Shown in pieces: positions 26,029 to 35,412 of a DNA stretch of 64,000 nt. The stretch's first letter is position 1; the number at the start of each line of letters is the position of its first letter. A program made the position numbers and the translations under genes. The notes beneath the pieces are model-generated. The model was not told the origin of the DNA, searched no databases, and saw only the letters and a program-made list of their open reading frames with translations. Source of the DNA: Pseudoalteromonas sp. NC201 (GTDB lineage: Bacteria > Pseudomonadota > Gammaproteobacteria > Enterobacterales > Alteromonadaceae); contig NZ_CP022523.1 of the NCBI RefSeq assembly GCF_002850255.1, positions 1-64,000 of the forward strand, written 5' to 3'.

Positions 26029-27012
26029 TTACCCTCTTAATTTTGTTCTTAATACGAGACTTAGCTGAGCCACAAAAAGCAAGCCGAGTATCGCGAGGAG
26101 AGGAATATAAAACAGTGAAATCTTAGGACGGAAAGTCTGTGTTTCATCACTTATTGGCTCTAGCTCATCGAGCATAGCGTAGATCTGTTGTAGGCCTTCC
26201 ACGTCTTTTGCGCGAAAATATTGCCCACCAGTTTCTTTGGCGATATGTTGCAACGTTTTCTCGTCGATACTACTACCAGCCATAGAGTTAAAACCAAATA
26301 AACCAAAACCGCGTCTGCCATCAGAGCCAACGCCAACAGTATAAATCTTTATGCCTTCTTCTCGGGCTAAGATCAGTGCTTCTTCTGGTTGAAGGTTGCC
26401 CGCGGTGTTTTGACCATCGGTCAGCAAAATCAAGATTTTGTTACTTTGTTCACGTTCGCCAAAACGTTTTACCGACAAACCAATAGCATCGCCAATCGCT
26501 GTGGCGCGTCCAACTAAACCAATTTGTGCCTCACTAAGCATTTGGCTAACCGTCGCTAAATCTCGGGTGAGTGGCGTTTGCAAAAACGCGGTGTCACCAA
26601 AAAGAATAAGTCCTAGACGATCTCCTTGGCGCGCTTCGATAAAGTCGCTAACAACGGCTTTGACGACAGACAATCTGTCCACTAAGCGACCTTGGTATTC
26701 CATATCTTGCTCTGTCATTGAAGCCGATAAGTCAACGGCAAGCATAATATCGCGTCCCTCGTTTGGCACAACGATTGGGTCGTCAAGCCAAGTCGGGTTT
26801 GCCGCTGCGGTTACCAGTAGTAGCCAGACGAGTGTTTCCACTAGGCTTACTTTTGCGCGCTTATTGAGTTGATTTGTGCTCGCGAGTTGTAACTTTGCGG
26901 CACTTGGCATACGAATATTAATGTTGGTCTGCGCGATACTCGGTTTAAACTTCGCAATTAGCCAAGGCAGAGGTAACAATAAAAAGGCAAGGGGCCAACT
27001 AAACTCAAACAT
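26029..27012 (-). CDS. batA: BatA-type von Willebrand A domain membrane protein
   Basis: 327 residues with helices near residues 6-16 and 60-78, a vWA domain with MIDAS DLSAS (about 94-98), TDGQN further on, and a C-terminal transmembrane helix (IPLLAILGLLFVAQLSLVL). AAGGAG eight bases before the ATG supports the start. It overlaps the DUF4381 gene by eight bases and is four bases from the next gene. It is the first of two vWA proteins in the operon and likely a membrane partner of the MoxR ATPase. Confidence 0.87.
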   Translation of the reverse strand: MFEFSWPLAFLLLPLPWLIAKFKPSIAQTNINIRMPSAAKLQLASTNQLNKRAKVSLVETLVWLLLVTAAANPTWLDDPIVVPNEGRDIMLAVDLSASMTEQDMEYQGRLVDRLSVVKAVVSDFIEARQGDRLGLILFGDTAFLQTPLTRDLATVSQMLSEAQIGLVGRATAIGDAIGLSVKRFGEREQSNKILILLTDGQNTAGNLQPEEALILAREEGIKIYTVGVGSDGRRGFGLFGFNSMAGSSIDEKTLQHIAKETGGQYFRAKDVEGLQQIYAMLDELEPISDETQTFRPKISLFYIPLLAILGLLFVAQLSLVLRTKLRG

Positions 27013-27436
27013 CGAGACGCTCCTTCACTTTGAAGGTATTAATCGCACGACATAGTTTATCGCTGAGTGCGGGGTCTTGAGTCGGAGCATATAACGAGTC
27101 GAGCTCTTGCTGAGTGAGTTCAACACGTGTGAGTCTTGCTTGCAGCGTTAACCATGCTTGGCCCGATCTACTCGCAGCGGTATCACCGTAATAATGTTTT
27201 ACTAAACGTTTGAGTATGGTGTGTAATGCTTGGGCATTATCCTGCGAATGACTCAGTTTTACGGCTTCCTTTTTTGCCTTTAAAAATTGCTGGCGACGAT
27301 ATAATAGCCAACACGTAGCCCCAAATATTGTGAGTAGAACACAAATGGCTCCCCACATTGGATAAGAAAGTGGCCACCAGCTCACGCTTTGAGGGATGAC
27401 CACATCATTAAGCTGGTCGAGTGGATTGACTTGCAT
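27005..27436 (-). CDS. DUF4381-family membrane protein
   Basis: 143 residues with one transmembrane helix (about 29-47, IGAICVLL-like segment SYPMWGAICVLLTIFGATCW) and a basic cytoplasmic domain. DUF4381 proteins sit between DUF58 and BatA in MoxR operons, which is exactly the position here. The start codon directly follows the DUF58 stop; GAGGGG lies five bases upstream. Function unknown. Confidence 0.8.
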   Translation of the reverse strand: MQVNPLDQLNDVVIPQSVSWWPLSYPMWGAICVLLTIFGATCWLLYRRQQFLKAKKEAVKLSHSQDNAQALHTILKRLVKHYYGDTAASRSGQAWLTLQARLTRVELTQQELDSLYAPTQDPALSDKLCRAINTFKVKERLDV

Positions 27437-28390
27437 TTAACCCCTCATGATTTGTAATTCGATTGGTAATGACGCGTCGTACTTTTGTAACGACATACCA
27501 GAACGCTTAAGTAGCGCTAATCTTCGATTGAAAAAGTCAGACGCATTTTGCGAGAATTTGTCTCTAAATTGCTTGTCCATCAAGGGCAATGTCCAGTTTT
27601 GTTCTCCAGCTGAGACCTCAATCGCTTGACTATATTCAGGCAGATGATGCTCAAAAGGATCGCTTACCATACAACCAATGACTTCGTTATGGCGAGTGGC
27701 TCGCTCTAGCAATTTAAAGCTTTCATCATTCAACTCCGTAAAGTCCGAAATGAGATAAATCAGGCTGCCAGGTTTGGCTAGATGCACAAGTCGTTTTAAA
27801 TTCTCATTGAAACGATCCCCCGAGGGGTGAGTCTCTTTTTGAATTAATGCTTGTTCGTGTAGGGCACAGAACTGATGAGCTAGCGCAAGCACTCCACGGT
27901 CGCGAGCAATCGGCTTTAGCTCGTGGTGATTGCTGTCATTAAATACCACCCCACCAACACGGTCGCCGCGTTGGCATGCAGCCCAAGACACTAAAATGCC
28001 TAAGTGCGCAGCAAGTACTGACTTAAGTAACAGCTTTGAACCAAATAGCATGCTTGAGGAAAAGTCACAAAATACAAAAACGGGTCGCTCTTTCTCTTCT
28101 TGAAAGAGTTTCGTGTGTGCTTCACCGGTACGTGCGGTAACTCGCCAGTCAATTGCACGAATATCATCACCATATTGGTATTGTCTGACTTCAGCGAACT
28201 CCATACCTCGACCTTTATGCGGTGCAAGGTATTGACCTGATTGAGCACTTTTCACTTTTCCTCTCGGTTTGAGCGAAAGTAAATGCGCTTTGGACTTATA
28301 AAAAAGTAGCTCTTTCAGGCTGAGTTCGACACCATTACTGTGGCTTTCATTAAACCAGCTGGCCGAGTTAAACTGCTTGATGTCGTTCAT
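27437..28390 (-). CDS. DUF58-family protein of the MoxR operon
   Basis: 317 residues, cytosolic. The DUF58 signature is GRGMEFAEVRQYQYGDDIRAIDWRVTARTGE, followed by a vWA-like part with DFSSSM (a DxSxS metal site). Such proteins are thought to work with MoxR ATPases and vWA proteins in protein or complex maturation. The ATG at 28390, four bases after the MoxR stop, is the likely start; a TTG at 28408 would overlap moxR. Confidence 0.88.
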   Translation of the reverse strand: MNDIKQFNSASWFNESHSNGVELSLKELLFYKSKAHLLSLKPRGKVKSAQSGQYLAPHKGRGMEFAEVRQYQYGDDIRAIDWRVTARTGEAHTKLFQEEKERPVFVFCDFSSSMLFGSKLLLKSVLAAHLGILVSWAACQRGDRVGGVVFNDSNHHELKPIARDRGVLALAHQFCALHEQALIQKETHPSGDRFNENLKRLVHLAKPGSLIYLISDFTELNDESFKLLERATRHNEVIGCMVSDPFEHHLPEYSQAIEVSAGEQNWTLPLMDKQFRDKFSQNASDFFNRRLALLKRSGMSLQKYDASLPIELQIMRG

Positions 28391-28394
28391 AGTA

Positions 28395-29351
28395 TTATGG
28401 AACAGCAACCAATTCTAAAATCTTACTGATCACCTGATCTTTGGTGATCCCATCGGCCTGTGCTTCATAACTCAGCACGATACGGTGGCGTAGCACGTTA
28501 TGCACCACAGCTTGAATATCTTCTGGTGTGACAAAATCTCTGCCTTGTAGCCAAGCATGAGCACGAGAACATTTATCAAGCGCAATTGTAGCTCGAGGGC
28601 TCGCACCATAATCAATCCAGCTTGCAAGCGTTGCATCAAAGCGTTGTGGCTGTCTGGTCGCAATAATTAATTGTACAAGATATTGCTCCAGAGGCTCAGC
28701 AAGGTGCATGCTTAGTACGGTTTTACGGGCCTCAAATAGGGTTGCTTGACTGATCGGTGTGAAGGTCGCTTGGTACTCCTCCAACGCCTCGCCACGAGTG
28801 AGGCGCAAAATATCGACCTCGGTTTCTGCATCCGGATAATCGATATTCAGATGGAGTAAAAAGCGGTCAAGCTGTGCTTCAGGTAGCGGGTATGTACCTT
28901 CTTGTTCAAGCGGGTTTTGCGTTGCCATTACCATAAACAGCTCAGGTAACGGATACGTTGTTTTGCCAACGGTTATTTGGCGCTCGGCCATTGCTTCTAG
29001 TAGCGCTGATTGCACTTTGGCTGGCGCTCGGTTGATTTCGTCAGCCAAAATCAAATGATGAAAAAGCGGGCCTTTCTCAAATACAAATTCATTGGTTTGT
29101 TGGCGATAGATATCTGTACCAGTTACATCAGAAGGCAATAAGTCAGGGGTAAATTGGACGCGTTGGAAGCTCCCTTCAATGCCTTTAGCTAGCGCATTTA
29201 CTGCGCGGGTCTTAGCTAGACCTGGGGGGCCTTCAACCAATAAATGACCATCTGCTAAAAGCGCGATAAGCAAGGATTCGGTCAGTGCACTTTGTCCTAA
29301 AATTTGGGTGTCTAAATATTCTTTTAGTTGAGAAAACTCGTTTACTGCCAT
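28395..29351 (-). CDS. MoxR-family AAA+ ATPase
   Basis: 318 residues. Walker A is GPPGLAKTRAV (about 40-50), Walker B is LILADEINRAP, sensor 1 is ATQNP, and the C-terminal lid (PRATIALDKCSRAHAWLQGRDFVTPEDI) is that of the MoxR proper subfamily. It heads a six-gene unit with DUF58, DUF4381, BatA, BatB/C and BatD, all within a few bases of each other. The likely role is chaperone-like activation or metal insertion into envelope proteins with the vWA partners; the target is unknown. Confidence 0.92.
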   Translation of the reverse strand: MAVNEFSQLKEYLDTQILGQSALTESLLIALLADGHLLVEGPPGLAKTRAVNALAKGIEGSFQRVQFTPDLLPSDVTGTDIYRQQTNEFVFEKGPLFHHLILADEINRAPAKVQSALLEAMAERQITVGKTTYPLPELFMVMATQNPLEQEGTYPLPEAQLDRFLLHLNIDYPDAETEVDILRLTRGEALEEYQATFTPISQATLFEARKTVLSMHLAEPLEQYLVQLIIATRQPQRFDATLASWIDYGASPRATIALDKCSRAHAWLQGRDFVTPEDIQAVVHNVLRHRIVLSYEAQADGITKDQVISKILELVAVP

Positions 29352-29544
29352 GAGACTGCCTTTTAAGCCGACAAAAATAAAAATAGTTATATGGACGCTG
29401 AATGAATAATCAAGTTGATTAGACCCATAATTTTAGAAAAGTTCATAAATTTTAAATAACAATTTCAAATACTTTGAGATTGCTTGAAAAAGCATCTAAA
29501 GTTGGTTTTCACGGTTTAAAAAGCAGCCATTTCGTGCTTTGCTA

Positions 29545-29573
29545 TTGGCAACTTCGATTTGGTTGTTTAGAAT
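29545..29573 (+). promoter_or_regulatory. Sigma-70 promoter of fadIJ
   Basis: TTGGCA (29545-29550) and TAGAAT (29568-29573), each five of six to the consensus, are separated by exactly 17 bases. Transcription would start near 29580, just before the palindrome at 29586-29600 and 40 bases before the fadI start codon. Confidence 0.65.
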
Positions 29574-29585
29574 CGGAGGAAATTA

Positions 29586-29600
29586 ACAGGTCAGACCTGT
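29586..29600. promoter_or_regulatory. Perfect palindrome, candidate FadR-type operator
   Basis: ACAGGTC and GACCTGT flank a single A, a perfect 15-base palindrome. The core GGTCnGACC is shared with the E. coli FadR consensus (CTGGTCnGACCAG); the outer bases differ (AGG...CCT against TGG...CCA). Its place right after the predicted transcription start fits a repressor that is released by acyl-CoA. No fadR gene is in the window, and another regulator cannot be excluded. Confidence 0.6.
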
Positions 29601-29619
29601 CAGCGGGAGAGCAAAATTC

Positions 29620-30930
29620 ATGTCTGAACAAAACATACTAAAAACATCAAAAGGCGACCGAATCGCTATCGTGAGCGGCCTGCGTACGCCATTCGCAAAG
29701 CAAGCTACCGCTTTTCACCACGTTCCAGCCCTAGATTTAGGCAAAATCGTCGTCAACGAAATGCTTGAGCGTTTGAACTTCGATCGTAAAGAAATCGACC
29801 AACTGGTATTCGGTCAAGTTGTACAAATGCCGGAAGCACCAAACATTGCGCGTGAAATCGTGCTTGGCACTGGCATGCCAGTTTCGGTTGACGCTTACTC
29901 TGTATCACGTGCATGCGCAACCAGTTTCCAAGCGATTGCTAACGTTGCAGAGAGTATTATTTCAGGCCAAGTGAGTGTCGGTGTTGCTGGTGGTGCGGAT
30001 TCTTCATCAGTGTTACCGATTGGCGTGAGCAAAAAGCTTGCCGGTAGCCTTGTTGACTTGAACAAAGCACGTACGCTTAAACAGCGTTTACAGATTTTCT
30101 CAAAGCTAAGACTCAAAGACTTACTGCCAGTGCCACCGGCAGTTGCGGAATATTCAACTGGCTTATCAATGGGGCAAACCGCTGAGCAAATGGCTAAGAC
30201 TCACGGGATCAGCCGTGCAGATCAAGATGCGATGGCGCACCGTTCACATACCTTAGCTGCAAAAGCATGGTCAGAAGGCTTATTAAACAATGAAGTGATG
30301 GCTGCCCATGTTGAGCCATACAAAAGCTTTATTGATAAAGATAATAACATCCGTGAAAACTCCTCATTGGAAAGCTACGCTAAGTTAAAGCCTGTATTTG
30401 ACAGACAGCACGGCTCAGTAACTGCAGCAAATGCAACGCCACTGACCGATGGTGCAGCGGCAGTATTAATGATGAGCGAAAGCAAAGCAAAAGCGCTTGG
30501 CTACGATATCTTAGGTTATGTGCGTAGTTTCGCCTTCTCTGCAATCGGCGTACACGAAGATATGTTGATGGGTCCTGCACATTCAACGCCTGTAGCACTT
30601 GACCGAGCGGGTATTACCCTTGCTGATCTTGACCTGATAGAAATGCATGAAGCTTTCGCAGCGCAAGCGCTGTCCAATATGAAAATGTTTGGCTCAGACA
30701 AATTCGCGCAAGAAAAACTTGGTCGCAGTAAAGCAATTGGCGAAATCGACATGGATAAGTTTAACGTGCTTGGTGGTTCACTTGCATATGGTCACCCATT
30801 CGCAGCAACCGGTGCACGCTTGATCACGCAAAGCTTACATGAGCTTAAACGCCGCGGCGGTGGTCTTGCATTGACAACTGCCTGTGCTGCAGGTGGTCTT
30901 GGAGCCGCATTCGTATTGGAGAGCGCATAA
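29620..30930 (+). CDS. fadI: 3-ketoacyl-CoA thiolase FadI
   Basis: 436-residue thiolase, beta subunit of the FadIJ complex, which releases acetyl-CoA in the last step of fatty acid beta-oxidation. The nucleophilic cysteine is in [10 protein letters not shown] (about residue 95). The catalytic histidine is in [16 protein letters not shown] (about 390), and the second cysteine is in [11 protein letters not shown] near the C-terminus. Length and sequence are of FadI and not FadA (which is about 390 residues). GGGAGAG upstream supports the start. It overlaps fadJ by one base (TAATG), so the two subunits are co-translated. Confidence 0.93.
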   Translation: MSEQNILKTSKGDRIAIVSGLRTPFAKQATAFHHVPALDLGKIVVNEMLERLNFDRKEIDQLVFGQVVQMPEAPNIAREIVLGTGMPVSVDAYSVSRACATSFQAIANVAESIISGQVSVGVAGGADSSSVLPIGVSKKLAGSLVDLNKARTLKQRLQIFSKLRLKDLLPVPPAVAEYSTGLSMGQTAEQMAKTHGISRADQDAMAHRSHTLAAKAWSEGLLNNEVMAAHVEPYKSFIDKDNNIRENSSLESYAKLKPVFDRQHGSVTAANATPLTDGAAAVLMMSESKAKALGYDILGYVRSFAFSAIGVHEDMLMGPAHSTPVALDRAGITLADLDLIEMHEAFAAQALSNMKMFGSDKFAQEKLGRSKAIGEIDMDKFNVLGGSLAYGHPFAATGARLITQSLHELKRRGGGLALTTACAAGGLGAAFVLESA

Positions 30931-33032
30931 TGTCAGTATTTTCTTATGAATTAAACGACCATAAAGTCGCCATCGTCACCATCGACGTGCCGGGCGAAAA
31001 AATGAACACCCTACGTGATACATTTGCTGATGAATTATTAGAGATCATCGCAAAGAGTAAGCAAGACGACGTAACGGGTATGGTTTTTATCAGTGGTAAA
31101 GACGATAATTTTATCGCTGGTGCAGACATTAAAATGCTAGACAGCGCGAAAACCCGTGAAGATGCGTTAGCGATTTCGGAAATGTGTCATAAAACCTTTT
31201 TTAAATTGGCTGATTTACCATTCCCAACCGTTGCCGCGATCCACGGTGTAGCACTGGGGGGCGGCTTGGAGTTTGCGCTGGCTTGTGATTACCGTGTTTG
31301 TACCGAAGACAGCAAGACTAAACTGGGTCTTCCTGAAGTACAGCTTGGTCTATTGCCAGGTGGTGGCGGTACACAGCGTCTACCAAAATTAGTTGGTATT
31401 CAAAAAGCACTTGAATGGATGCTAACTGGTAAACAAGTTCGACCTAAGCAAGCGAAAAAAGCGGGCCTAGTTGACGATTCCGTGCCGCACAGTATTTTAC
31501 TCGACGTAGCGGTGAAGCTTGCGAGAAAAGGTAAGCCTAAGCCTCGCAAACCGAATTTAGACAAAATTAGCCAATTGCTAGAGTCTAACCCGTTCGGACG
31601 CAATATCATTTTCAAAAAAGCACAAGAAAATGTTGAGAAGAAAACGGGTGGTCACTATCCAGCGCCGTCCGCTATCATCAAAGCGGTACGTGCATCTGTA
31701 GAGCTGGACAAGCTTAAAGGTTATAAAACCGAAGCCGAGGGTTTTGCTGATTTAGTGATGTCTGAAGTATCCCGCTCGCTACGTGGGATTTTCTTTGCGA
31801 CAACGGAAATGAAAAAGGATTTCCAAGGTGAAGATCTTGCTCCTGTGAAGCGTGTTGCAGTGCTAGGTGGTGGCTTAATGGGCGCAGGTATTACCCATGT
31901 TAGTGCGGTTAAAGCAGGCACTCCAGTACGTATTAAAGATGTTGCGCATCAGGGCATTAGCAACGCATTAAATTACAGCTATAAGATCCTAACGCAACGC
32001 CAAAAGCGTCGTATTATTTCAAAGGCAGAGATGCAGTCAACTTTGAATATGATCACGGGGACAACAGATTACTCTGGTTTTAAACACACAGACATGGTGA
32101 TTGAAGCTGTATTTGAAGACTTAGACCTTAAACAGTCGATGGTAGCGGATATTGAACGCGAATGCAGTGAGAGTACAATATTTGCAAGTAATACGTCATC
32201 ATTACCAATCGGCCAAATCGCGGCAAAAGCAACGCGTCCTGAAAACGTAATTGGTTTGCATTATTTCTCGCCAGTAGAAAAAATGCCGCTGGTGGAGATC
32301 ATTCCGCACGATACCACCAGTGATGAGGTTATTGCGCGCACTGTGGCGTTTGCTCGCAAGCAGGGGAAAACCCCAATCGTAGTAAAAGACAAAGCTGGTT
32401 TTTACGTAAACCGTATTCTGGCTCCTTATGTCAACGAAGCGGCAAATCTTTTGCTTGCCGGTGAGCCGATAGAGAAAATCGATCAAGCCTTGGTTGAGTT
32501 TGGTTTCCCTGTTGGTCCTCTTGCGCTTCTTGATGAAGTAGGTGTAGACATTGGCTCTAAGATTGCGCCAATCCTAGAAAAAGAATTAGGTGCTCGCTTT
32601 AAGGCGCCGGATGCTTTTGCACGTATGATAGATAGCAAACGTCTTGGTCGCAAATCTGGTCGTGGTTTCTACACCTATGAAGGTAAAAAAGGCAAGCAAG
32701 TGGACGAGTCAGTTTATGAGTTACTCGGTGTCACGCCTTCTCCTAAATTGAATAAACAAGAAATTGCGAACCGCTGCGTTGCGCAGATGCTCAATGAGGC
32801 TGCTCGCTGTCTTGATGAAGGTATTATTCGTAATGCAAGAGATGGTGATATCGGTGCTATTTTTGGCATTGGTTTCCCACCATTCTTGGGCGGCCCATTT
32901 AGTTATATGGACAAAAAAGGCGCCAATAAGGTGTGTTCAGAGCTATCAACATACGCTGCTGACAACCCTGTATTTACACCTGCGGAGCCGCTACTCGCAA
33001 TGGCCGAAGAAGGCAAAGCTTATTACGAGTAA
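30930..33032 (+). CDS. fadJ: Fatty acid oxidation complex alpha subunit FadJ
   Basis: 700-residue multifunctional enzyme. The N-terminal enoyl-CoA hydratase/isomerase part has the oxyanion-hole segment DNFIAGADIKML and VALGGGLEFALACDYR with the catalytic Glu in LPEVQLGLLPGGGGTQRLP. The L-3-hydroxyacyl-CoA dehydrogenase part has the NAD-binding VAVLGGGLMGAGITHV (about 309-324) and the catalytic HYFSPVEKMPLVE. It hydrates trans-2-enoyl-CoA and oxidises the product to 3-ketoacyl-CoA for FadI. It is the second gene of the fadIJ operon. A terminator follows at 33071. Confidence 0.94.
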   Translation: MSVFSYELNDHKVAIVTIDVPGEKMNTLRDTFADELLEIIAKSKQDDVTGMVFISGKDDNFIAGADIKMLDSAKTREDALAISEMCHKTFFKLADLPFPTVAAIHGVALGGGLEFALACDYRVCTEDSKTKLGLPEVQLGLLPGGGGTQRLPKLVGIQKALEWMLTGKQVRPKQAKKAGLVDDSVPHSILLDVAVKLARKGKPKPRKPNLDKISQLLESNPFGRNIIFKKAQENVEKKTGGHYPAPSAIIKAVRASVELDKLKGYKTEAEGFADLVMSEVSRSLRGIFFATTEMKKDFQGEDLAPVKRVAVLGGGLMGAGITHVSAVKAGTPVRIKDVAHQGISNALNYSYKILTQRQKRRIISKAEMQSTLNMITGTTDYSGFKHTDMVIEAVFEDLDLKQSMVADIERECSESTIFASNTSSLPIGQIAAKATRPENVIGLHYFSPVEKMPLVEIIPHDTTSDEVIARTVAFARKQGKTPIVVKDKAGFYVNRILAPYVNEAANLLLAGEPIEKIDQALVEFGFPVGPLALLDEVGVDIGSKIAPILEKELGARFKAPDAFARMIDSKRLGRKSGRGFYTYEGKKGKQVDESVYELLGVTPSPKLNKQEIANRCVAQMLNEAARCLDEGIIRNARDGDIGAIFGIGFPPFLGGPFSYMDKKGANKVCSELSTYAADNPVFTPAEPLLAMAEEGKAYYE

Positions 33033-33070
33033 TGATACCAATTTATCTTAATTGAAAATATCCTATCTGT

Positions 33071-33094
33071 AAGCCGCTGTAATGCGGCTTTTTT
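33071..33094 (+). terminator. Rho-independent terminator of fadIJ
   Basis: AAGCCGC (33071-33077) pairs with GCGGCTT (33084-33090) across a six-base loop, followed by TTTT. The rest of the 200-base gap before the next gene shows nothing I can name. Confidence 0.85.
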
Positions 33095-33236
33095 CGTTCT
33101 CTGGTCTAGACTTAGTAGCTGTAATGGTATGTAACTTTTGTACCATCGACATGGATTCTACAGCACCTAGACGGCCTCTAATTTCTTCTTTTGCTTACTG
33201 CACTCTAGGATTTGCTGAATTTGGACAGCAGAGTAT

Positions 33237-34769
33237 ATGAATAAACGTATTTTTTTGCAGATCAGTGGCTTAGTTATATTTACTATTTTGGTGAGTGGTG
33301 GTCTATTTTATTGGTCCACTTTGTTAAACCACTCCATTTCCTCATTTCATCAGTCATGGCAATCAGAAACTGAAGTTGCAATTAAACGTGCCGAGCTGCT
33401 AGCTGAGCTAGAGCGTAGTTTTGGTTATAACGGCTTTATTCATCACTTCAAAAATTATGTACTACGTCAAGACGAGATTTATTACGAACAGGCTTTAGCT
33501 GATGTTGAAGCCACCAAAGCGACCATCTTAAAATTGCAAAGTACGGTGCTAAGCAGTCAAGAGACAAAGGCATTAGCCGTTATTCAACACACCTTTGATG
33601 AATATACACAAATGCTTGCGCTTGCTAAGTCAAAATTTACATCAGGTAGGTTGAGCTCTGAAGTGGTGGACCGCTTAGTGAGAGTAGATGACACTGACGC
33701 AGAAGTTGCATTTAACTATTTGCGTAAGTTGATTGGAGAAAAATTTGAGCTTGCAAAGCAAAATCAATCTGTAAAGCTTGCTCAAACCCAAGAGTTGAGT
33801 AACACCGGTGTATTGTTGTTACTACCAATAGTCTTGTTGTTTGCTTGCTTAAACATCTTCACGCTCATTTTTGTGGTTAAACTTATCAACGAGAAACGAA
33901 AGTTATTCAATTCTACTCCTGATGCCATTTTATATTGTGACAAAGACGGTAGGCTTAAAGAAGTCAATAAGGCGTGTACTGACTTGTTTGGTTATCAACC
34001 TCAAGAACTACTAGGTATGAAGGTTGAAGACCTCATCCCAGAACGGTATACCGGTAAACACGTCGCGGACAGAGAAAAGTTCCAAGGTACCTCTACGATG
34101 CGCAGAGTGACGCATGATGGCCTTAAAATTGTAGGGCGACATCAATCAGGTGTGGAGATCCCGGTGGATATCGCGTTATCCACGGTGTCCGTCTCTAAAA
34201 ATGATGTTTTCATTGCGGTGATCCGAGATTTACGTCAAGAACAAGAATTGAAGAACCGAGCTGAACTGGATTTCTTAACTCAGGTTATGAATCGCAGAAA
34301 GATTGAAGCGCTGCTGAAAGAAGAAGTGCAGCGGGCCATACGTTATCATCGAGCGCTATCGCTACTGGTAATCGACGTTGATCATTTTAAACAATTAAAT
34401 GATACCGCAGGACACCAAGATGGTGATAATGCATTGAAGGAAGTTGGGCAGTTTCTAAGAGAGCAAGCACGCCCAAGCGACCATATTGGACGATGGGGCG
34501 GTGATGAATTTGTGATTATCTGCCCTGAAACTCGGCCGGATGCCGCGCTTAATTTTGCACAACGACTGGTGCATGAATTTACCCGTTTCACCAGTTTTGG
34601 ACTGACATTTAGCATTGGCGTCGCGGGGTACGAGCTTATTGGCGAAAGCTTTAATCACAAACGATGTTTTGAAGAAGCTGATTTAGCCCTCTATGAGTCG
34701 AAAAAGTCAGGTCGAGATCGTGCTTCGCTTTATATCGCGCCACGCAGCTCGTTGGACAAAAAGGCATAG
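33237..34769 (+). CDS. Membrane diguanylate cyclase with PAS and GGDEF domains
   Basis: 510-residue inner-membrane enzyme expected to make cyclic di-GMP. Transmembrane helices at about 9-29 and 190-213 enclose a periplasmic helical sensor of about 160 residues with the segment GYNGFIHHFKNYVLRQDE. A PAS domain follows (223-335, NSTPDAILYCDKDGRLKEVNKA). The GGDEF domain has an intact GGDEF motif (421-425) and an intact allosteric RxxD site (RPSD, 412-415), so product inhibition is likely. No EAL domain. It stands alone after the fadIJ operon. The sensor ligand is unknown. Confidence 0.92.
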   Translation: MNKRIFLQISGLVIFTILVSGGLFYWSTLLNHSISSFHQSWQSETEVAIKRAELLAELERSFGYNGFIHHFKNYVLRQDEIYYEQALADVEATKATILKLQSTVLSSQETKALAVIQHTFDEYTQMLALAKSKFTSGRLSSEVVDRLVRVDDTDAEVAFNYLRKLIGEKFELAKQNQSVKLAQTQELSNTGVLLLLPIVLLFACLNIFTLIFVVKLINEKRKLFNSTPDAILYCDKDGRLKEVNKACTDLFGYQPQELLGMKVEDLIPERYTGKHVADREKFQGTSTMRRVTHDGLKIVGRHQSGVEIPVDIALSTVSVSKNDVFIAVIRDLRQEQELKNRAELDFLTQVMNRRKIEALLKEEVQRAIRYHRALSLLVIDVDHFKQLNDTAGHQDGDNALKEVGQFLREQARPSDHIGRWGGDEFVIICPETRPDAALNFAQRLVHEFTRFTSFGLTFSIGVAGYELIGESFNHKRCFEEADLALYESKKSGRDRASLYIAPRSSLDKKA

Positions 34770-34845
34770 TCTAAAACGAGATCTTTTACTTTAGCCGCTA
34801 AAAACTTTACAATTTGCGCCCAGTTTAGACTTGTGGCGGATGTTG

Positions 34846-35412
34846 ATGCATAAAATAGAAGACCTCATTGCTGTTTTTAATGGGTTATTCCTGCACACGC
34901 TCAACACGGAGCTGGTAGTGGGCGACGACGAGCCCATCTATCTACCTGCAAATGAATCATACCCTCATCACCGCATTATTTTTGCTCATGGCTTTTATGC
35001 TAGTGCTTTGCATGAAGTTGCGCACTGGCTTGTTGCGGGTGAAGCGCGTCGTCAACTCGAAGATTACGGCTACTGGTATTGTCCCGATGGACGAGATAAA
35101 GCGCAGCAGCTCGAATTTGAAAAAGTGGAAGTGAAACCACAAGCGATTGAGTGGGCGTTAAGCGTCGCAGCTGGTTTTTCATTTAATGTTTCCGTTGATA
35201 ACCTCAACGGTGAACAAACTTGCCGTTTCAGCTTTCAACAACGGGTGCATCAGCAAGTGCTAGCTTTATTAGAAAGCGGATTTAATACCAGAACAACTCA
35301 ACTACTCAACGCATTACGCAATTTTTATAATACACCTTGGCCTTTACGCCAGCAGCAATTTAACTGGGATATCCCGACAGAGCTAAGCATGGAGTTTGAC
35401 GATGCAATTTAA
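34846..35412 (+). CDS. epmC: Elongation factor P hydroxylase EpmC
   Basis: 188-residue enzyme that hydroxylates the beta-lysylated lysine of elongation factor P. GDDEPIYLPA, RIIFAHGFYASALHEVAHW (metal-binding HExxHW type), YGYWYCPDGRD and VEVKPQAIEWALSVAAGF match E. coli EpmC (YfcM) closely. I use the ATG at 34846, with GCGGA five bases upstream; the frame is open from a TTG at 34831. The end of the gene overlaps the next gene by 11 bases. EpmA/EpmB and efp are not in the window. Confidence 0.92.
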   Translation: MHKIEDLIAVFNGLFLHTLNTELVVGDDEPIYLPANESYPHHRIIFAHGFYASALHEVAHWLVAGEARRQLEDYGYWYCPDGRDKAQQLEFEKVEVKPQAIEWALSVAAGFSFNVSVDNLNGEQTCRFSFQQRVHQQVLALLESGFNTRTTQLLNALRNFYNTPWPLRQQQFNWDIPTELSMEFDDAI

